64,000 nt of DNA, from assembly GCF_000197735.1 (NCBI RefSeq), contig NC_014550.1:3162001-3226000 (forward strand), in the 5' to 3' direction. Each line of letters begins with the position of its first letter. Position 1 is the stretch's first letter. A program made the position numbers and the translations under genes. Below the pieces are notes generated by a model. It saw only the letters and a list, made by a program, of their open reading frames with translations, was not told the origin of the DNA and made no database searches. Shown here in pieces: positions 60,768 through 64,000 of the stretch. Source of the DNA: Glutamicibacter arilaitensis Re117 (lineage in GTDB: Bacteria > Actinomycetota > Actinomycetes > Actinomycetales > Micrococcaceae).

Positions 60768-61203
60768 CGCGTGGCTCCTCATGCTTTGGACAAGAACTCC
60801 GCAGCGCACTGCTTGGCGCTAGATACCGGTTGCACTTGTCACCTGAAATCGATCAGTTGCATGCCCGGTAGATAGCGACCCATCAGGTGGGTGCCCGCCA
60901 TAGACAGCTACGAGATTATCAGCGGATTGTGATGCACACAACACTTCTTTTGAAATCTCTTTTTCGCATCATGAACAAAAACTTGCCGTCTTGCCGCTCA
61001 TCCCCTCTCCCACTTGCAGCGATCCGACGGGACTGGCCCCTCCCTCCAGCACCGCGAATCCCAAAGCTGGATCGTTGCCCCGGCGCTCGGGTTTCCAACA
61101 CATTACAGCCGCCTATCGGCGCACCGATCCGGCGGGTGAATTTAAGTTCCCTTCGGCGCAACAACCTGAGCACCTAGGCGAAATACCTCTTTGAGAAGCT
61201 CAG
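60768..61203. other. 436-base intergenic region between guaD and narK
   Basis: Divergent promoter region with no supported gene. It holds a good leftward promoter for guaD (-35 at 60941-60936, -10 at 60918-60913) and a short hairpin around ACCCA-TCAGG-TGGGT at 60875-60895. No riboswitch, GlnR box or molybdenum-responsive RNA that I could recognise is visible, although narK must have a promoter here. Confidence 0.5.
60913..60941 (-). promoter_or_regulatory. Candidate promoter of guaD-purine permease operon
   Basis: On the minus strand TTGTGT (60941-60936), 17-base spacer, TAATCT (60918-60913). Good match to a vegetative promoter, about 145 bases before the guaD start. Confidence 0.45.
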
Positions 61204-62613
61204 ATGCATCAAGTGCTAGAGAAGGGATCGGATAACGTGAGCGCACAGCTAGAAGCATCTGACACATCGCAGGCACTGCAAGTGCAACCGGGACGCTGGG
61301 TCAGCAACTGGACCCCGGAGGATCCAGAATTCTGGAAGCGCACCGGATCTGCGGTAGCCAGCCAAAACCTCAAGTGGTCCATCTTCGCCGAGTTCCTCGG
61401 ATTCAGCGTTTGGCAGCTTTTCGCCATTGTCGTGGTCTATCTTCCAGTAGCGGGATTCAGCTACAGCACCACGCAGCTGTTCTGGCTGATCTCCATCCCG
61501 AGCCTCGTCGGTGCCACACTGCGCATCCCCTACACGTTCATGGTGGCCCGTTTCGGCGGGCGCAACTGGACGGTCATTTCCGCGCTGCTCCTGCTGATTC
61601 CGGCCGGCGGCATTTCCCTGGCCCTGGCTGATCCGTCCACGCCATTCTGGGTCATGCTCAGCCTTGCGGCGCTGACCGGCTTCGGCGGCGGAAATTTCGC
61701 TTCCTCGATGGCTAATATCACCTATTTCTACCCCGCTTCCCGCAAGGGATGGGCGTTGGGCCTCAACGCCGCCGGCGGCAACCTCGGCGCGGCGGTCGCC
61801 CAGCTGCTTGTACCGGTCATTGTCACGGTCTTCGCCGCCGGGGCGTTGCAGCTTCCGCTGGCAGGGATGCTCTGGATCCCGTTGATTCTGCTCTCCGCAT
61901 GGGGTGCCTGGAAATACATGCACAACCTGTCATCGGCACGCTCTGATATCCGCGGCGCCATTGCTTGCCTGAAGGTAAAGCACCTGTGGATCATCTCCGC
62001 CCTGTATGTGGGAACCTTCGGCTCCTTCATTGGATTCTCGGCAGTATTCCCCAAGCTGATCGTTGACACTTTCCCCGAATACGCGGCCTTGCCGCTGGGC
62101 ACCGCAACCATCACCCTTGCCTTCCTCGGCCCGCTGGTCGCGTCCCTGGCCCGTCCATACGGCGGCAAGATCGCTGACAAGCTCGGCGGCGCACGCATCA
62201 CCGTGGCGACCTTCGGAGCCATGGCCTTGATTACCGCTGCGCTAGTGCTCAGCCTGCCACGGGCCAACTTCTGGATGTTTCTATTCCTGTTCTTGCTGCT
62301 CTTCACCGCAAGCGGCATCGGCAATGGCTCGACCTACCGGATGATCCCGGTAGTCTTTGCCCTGAGCGGCGAAGGGAAACCGGCGGGCCAGGTGGATTCT
62401 TCACGCAAGGCGGCCGCGGCCTTGGGCTTGATCTCGGCCATCGGAGCCTACGGCGGCTTCCTGATTCCCCAGGCCTTGGGCCTGTCCATCTCCAGCACCG
62501 GCGCCTACACCACCGCATTCATCATCTTCATCGCTGCCTACCTGATGCTCATGGCCACCGCGTGGTTCACCTACGCACGCCCAGGCACCCGCTTCGCCCA
62601 GCACGGAGTCTGA
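61204..62613 (+). CDS. narK: Nitrate/nitrite transporter, NarK family
   Basis: A 469-residue MFS permease with about 12 TM helices of the nitrate-nitrite porter group. The signature block GFGGGNFASSMANITYFYP and KGWALGLNAAGGNLGAAVAQ is the nitrate signature of NarK1/NarK2-type proteins. A second glycine-rich signature, GGFLIPQALGLSISSTGAY, is near the C-terminus. The start is either ATG at 61204 (with GAGAAGC) or GTG at 61237. It is followed one base later by a nitrate reductase gene, so it supplies nitrate to it. Confidence 0.9.
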   Translation: MHQVLEKGSDNVSAQLEASDTSQALQVQPGRWVSNWTPEDPEFWKRTGSAVASQNLKWSIFAEFLGFSVWQLFAIVVVYLPVAGFSYSTTQLFWLISIPSLVGATLRIPYTFMVARFGGRNWTVISALLLLIPAGGISLALADPSTPFWVMLSLAALTGFGGGNFASSMANITYFYPASRKGWALGLNAAGGNLGAAVAQLLVPVIVTVFAAGALQLPLAGMLWIPLILLSAWGAWKYMHNLSSARSDIRGAIACLKVKHLWIISALYVGTFGSFIGFSAVFPKLIVDTFPEYAALPLGTATITLAFLGPLVASLARPYGGKIADKLGGARITVATFGAMALITAALVLSLPRANFWMFLFLFLLLFTASGIGNGSTYRMIPVVFALSGEGKPAGQVDSSRKAAAALGLISAIGAYGGFLIPQALGLSISSTGAYTTAFIIFIAAYLMLMATAWFTYARPGTRFAQHGV

Positions 62614-62614
62614 C

Positions 62615-64000
62615 ATGACCGACACACACTGTCCATATTGCGCCTTGCAGTGCGGCATCACCTTGGAACCCAACCAGCCAGAGCACAGCACCGAACCGGT
62701 GAGCTTGAAGGGACGGGACTTCGAGACCAATGGCGGGGCGCTGTGCCGAAAAGGCTATAGCGCTGCCAAACTGCTGGATCACCCAGAACGCCTGCAAACA
62801 CCGCTGCTTCGCCAACCCGACGGAAGCCTTGCACCGATTGATTGGGAGCAAGCGCTGGATCTGGTGGCCAGCAAGGCATTGGGCATCCGCGCTGAATCCG
62901 GAGCCGACGCGCTAGCGGTCTTCGGCTCCGGCTCACTGACCAATGAAAAGGCCTACCAGCTGGGCAAGTTCGCACGGCTGGCTCTGGGCACCTCGCGCAT
63001 CGACTATAACGGCCGGTTCTGCATGTCCTCGGCCGCTGCCGGCACCAACCGAGCTTTTGGCTTGGACCGGGGATTGCCCTTCCCGCTGGCCGATCTGGAT
63101 GGGGCCGGGATGATCCTGATGCTCGGTTCCAACGTGGCCGATACGATGCCTCCTTTTGTCCGGCATCTAACCGGAGCCCGGGAAAACGGCGGCTTGATCG
63201 TGGTTGATCCGCGGCGTTCTGCCACAGCCAAGCTCTGTGCCGATAATGCCGGCTGGCACTTGCAGCCGACCCCGGCCACCGATCTTCCGCTGCTGCTGGG
63301 CTTGGCTCACGTACTGGTGGCCGAATCCCTGGCCGACACCAGTTATCTGGCCGCCCGCACCAATGGTTTCGGCTCCTTGAAAGCTTCACTGGCCAGCTGG
63401 TGGCCGGAGCGAACGGCCCGCATCACCGGTGTTCCTGCCGAGCAGATCCGGCACACCGCCAGGGCTCTGGCCCAAGCGGCCAGCGAAGCGAAGGCCGGCG
63501 GCAAACCGGTCTACATACTCACCGGCCGCGGCATCGAGCAGCATTCCAACGGCACCGATACGGTCACCGCCGCCATCAACCTCGCGCTGCTGCTGGGCCT
63601 GCCTGGCACCCTGGCCGGCGGCTACGGCACCATCACCGGCCAGGGCAACGGGCAAGGCGGACGGGAGCACGGGCAAAAGTGCGACCAGCTTCCGGGCTAC
63701 CGCAAGATCACCGACCTAGGACACCGCGCGCATGTAGCCCGTGTCTGGGGTGTTGAGCCCGAGGCCATCCCCGGTCCCGGGCTTCCAGCCGTTGAACTCT
63801 TCGATGCGCTCGGCACCCCTCGCGGTCCGCGCATGATGCTGATCCACGGGGCTAACCCGGTGATCTCCGCACCCGATGCCTCACGCGTGGCCAGCTCCCT
63901 GACCAAACTGGATTTCCTGGTGGTCTGCGACTTCTTCCTCTCAGAGACCGCAGCCCAAGCAGATCTGGTCTTGCCCGTACTGCAATGGGCTGAAGAAGAA
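62615..64000 (+). CDS. nasC: Assimilatory nitrate reductase, molybdopterin subunit (partial, runs off the window)
   Basis: The first 462 codons of a molybdopterin oxidoreductase. CPYCALQCG with Cys6, Cys9 and Cys13, plus Cys44 in GALCRKGYS, bind a 4Fe-4S cluster; Cys136 in NGRFCMSSA is in the position of the molybdenum-ligand cysteine of Nap/Nas-type enzymes. MILMLGSNVADTMPPF, IEQHSNGTDTV and GGYGTITGQGNGQGGREHG complete the MGD site. It reduces nitrate to nitrite in the cytoplasm. The ATG lies one base after narK and the frame is open to the window end. Nitrite reductase genes may follow outside the window. Confidence 0.88.
   Translation, partial: MTDTHCPYCALQCGITLEPNQPEHSTEPVSLKGRDFETNGGALCRKGYSAAKLLDHPERLQTPLLRQPDGSLAPIDWEQALDLVASKALGIRAESGADALAVFGSGSLTNEKAYQLGKFARLALGTSRIDYNGRFCMSSAAAGTNRAFGLDRGLPFPLADLDGAGMILMLGSNVADTMPPFVRHLTGARENGGLIVVDPRRSATAKLCADNAGWHLQPTPATDLPLLLGLAHVLVAESLADTSYLAARTNGFGSLKASLASWWPERTARITGVPAEQIRHTARALAQAASEAKAGGKPVYILTGRGIEQHSNGTDTVTAAINLALLLGLPGTLAGGYGTITGQGNGQGGREHGQKCDQLPGYRKITDLGHRAHVARVWGVEPEAIPGPGLPAVELFDALGTPRGPRMMLIHGANPVISAPDASRVASSLTKLDFLVVCDFFLSETAAQADLVLPVLQWAEEE

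Noticed and set aside
60865..61203. A riboswitch or molybdenum-cofactor RNA before narK
   Set aside because: The region has short hairpins but no conserved core of any riboswitch that I know.

Overview
The window reads as a chromosomal segment of a high-GC Gram-positive bacterium, most probably an actinobacterium of the Arthrobacter/Glutamicibacter (Micrococcaceae) type. This rests on base composition, frequent GTG/TTG starts, a NERD-domain helicase, an ECF41-type sigma factor, a TIGR03086 (mycothiol-type) domain, a WXG-like protein and the general look of the proteins. It is an inference from style, not a database match. No rRNA, tRNA, CRISPR array, prophage or insertion sequence was recognised.

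Layout. 1-6.9 kb: the 3' end of an aminotransferase; a LysR regulator divergent from a YeiH-type transporter; 3-hydroxybutyrate dehydrogenase; Nudix hydrolase; acyl-CoA dehydrogenase; GNAT acetyltransferase; an HxlR regulator divergent from its likely target oxidoreductase, with a perfect palindrome between them. 7-12 kb: a complete four-gene peptide-type ABC importer. 12-14.5 kb: a decayed zone with an ABC ATPase that has lost its Walker B glutamate, a permease stump, an aldehyde dehydrogenase stump and a frameshifted NDMA-type alcohol dehydrogenase. 14.5-23.3 kb: acyl-CoA ligase, NERD helicase, D-threonine-aldolase-like protein, IclR regulator, VOC protein and a scoA-scoB-thiolase operon preceded by two copies of a dyad that also occurs at the start of the IclR gene. 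23.5-28.8 kb: a large membrane protein, phosphatase, phosphodiesterase and a FabH-like synthase. 28.9-30.7 kb: an ArsR-SRPBCC-SRPBCC operon whose first two genes are broken. 30.8-35.5 kb: an asparagine/aspartate operon (GntR regulator, asparaginase, aspartase, permease), the permease carrying an amber codon. 35.5-44.1 kb: a lipoprotein with an Asn-Arg repeat, an S9 peptidase, two coupled membrane proteins, and an ECF41 sigma factor with its carboxymuconolactone-decarboxylase partner. 44.1-49 kb: branched-chain 2-oxoacid dehydrogenase E1a-E1b-E2 and a HisC-like aminotransferase. 49-53.7 kb: a holin-like membrane protein, a WXG-like/hydrolase pair, purB and a Gly/Gln-rich protein. 53.8-64 kb: purine catabolism (xdhA-xdhB-xdhC, NCS2 permease, frameshifted guanine deaminase), then nitrate uptake (narK) and the start of an assimilatory nitrate reductase.

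How they fit together. The segment is rich in catabolism: amino acids, ketone bodies, branched-chain acyl units, and purine and nitrate nitrogen. Purine breakdown and nitrate assimilation adjoin, and both enzymes need a molybdenum cofactor. At least six genes carry frame-disrupting or stop lesions and two others are stumps. Either the strain is losing catabolic functions or some small indels are assembly errors; the 12.87-13.31 kb deletion scar cannot be explained by single-base errors.
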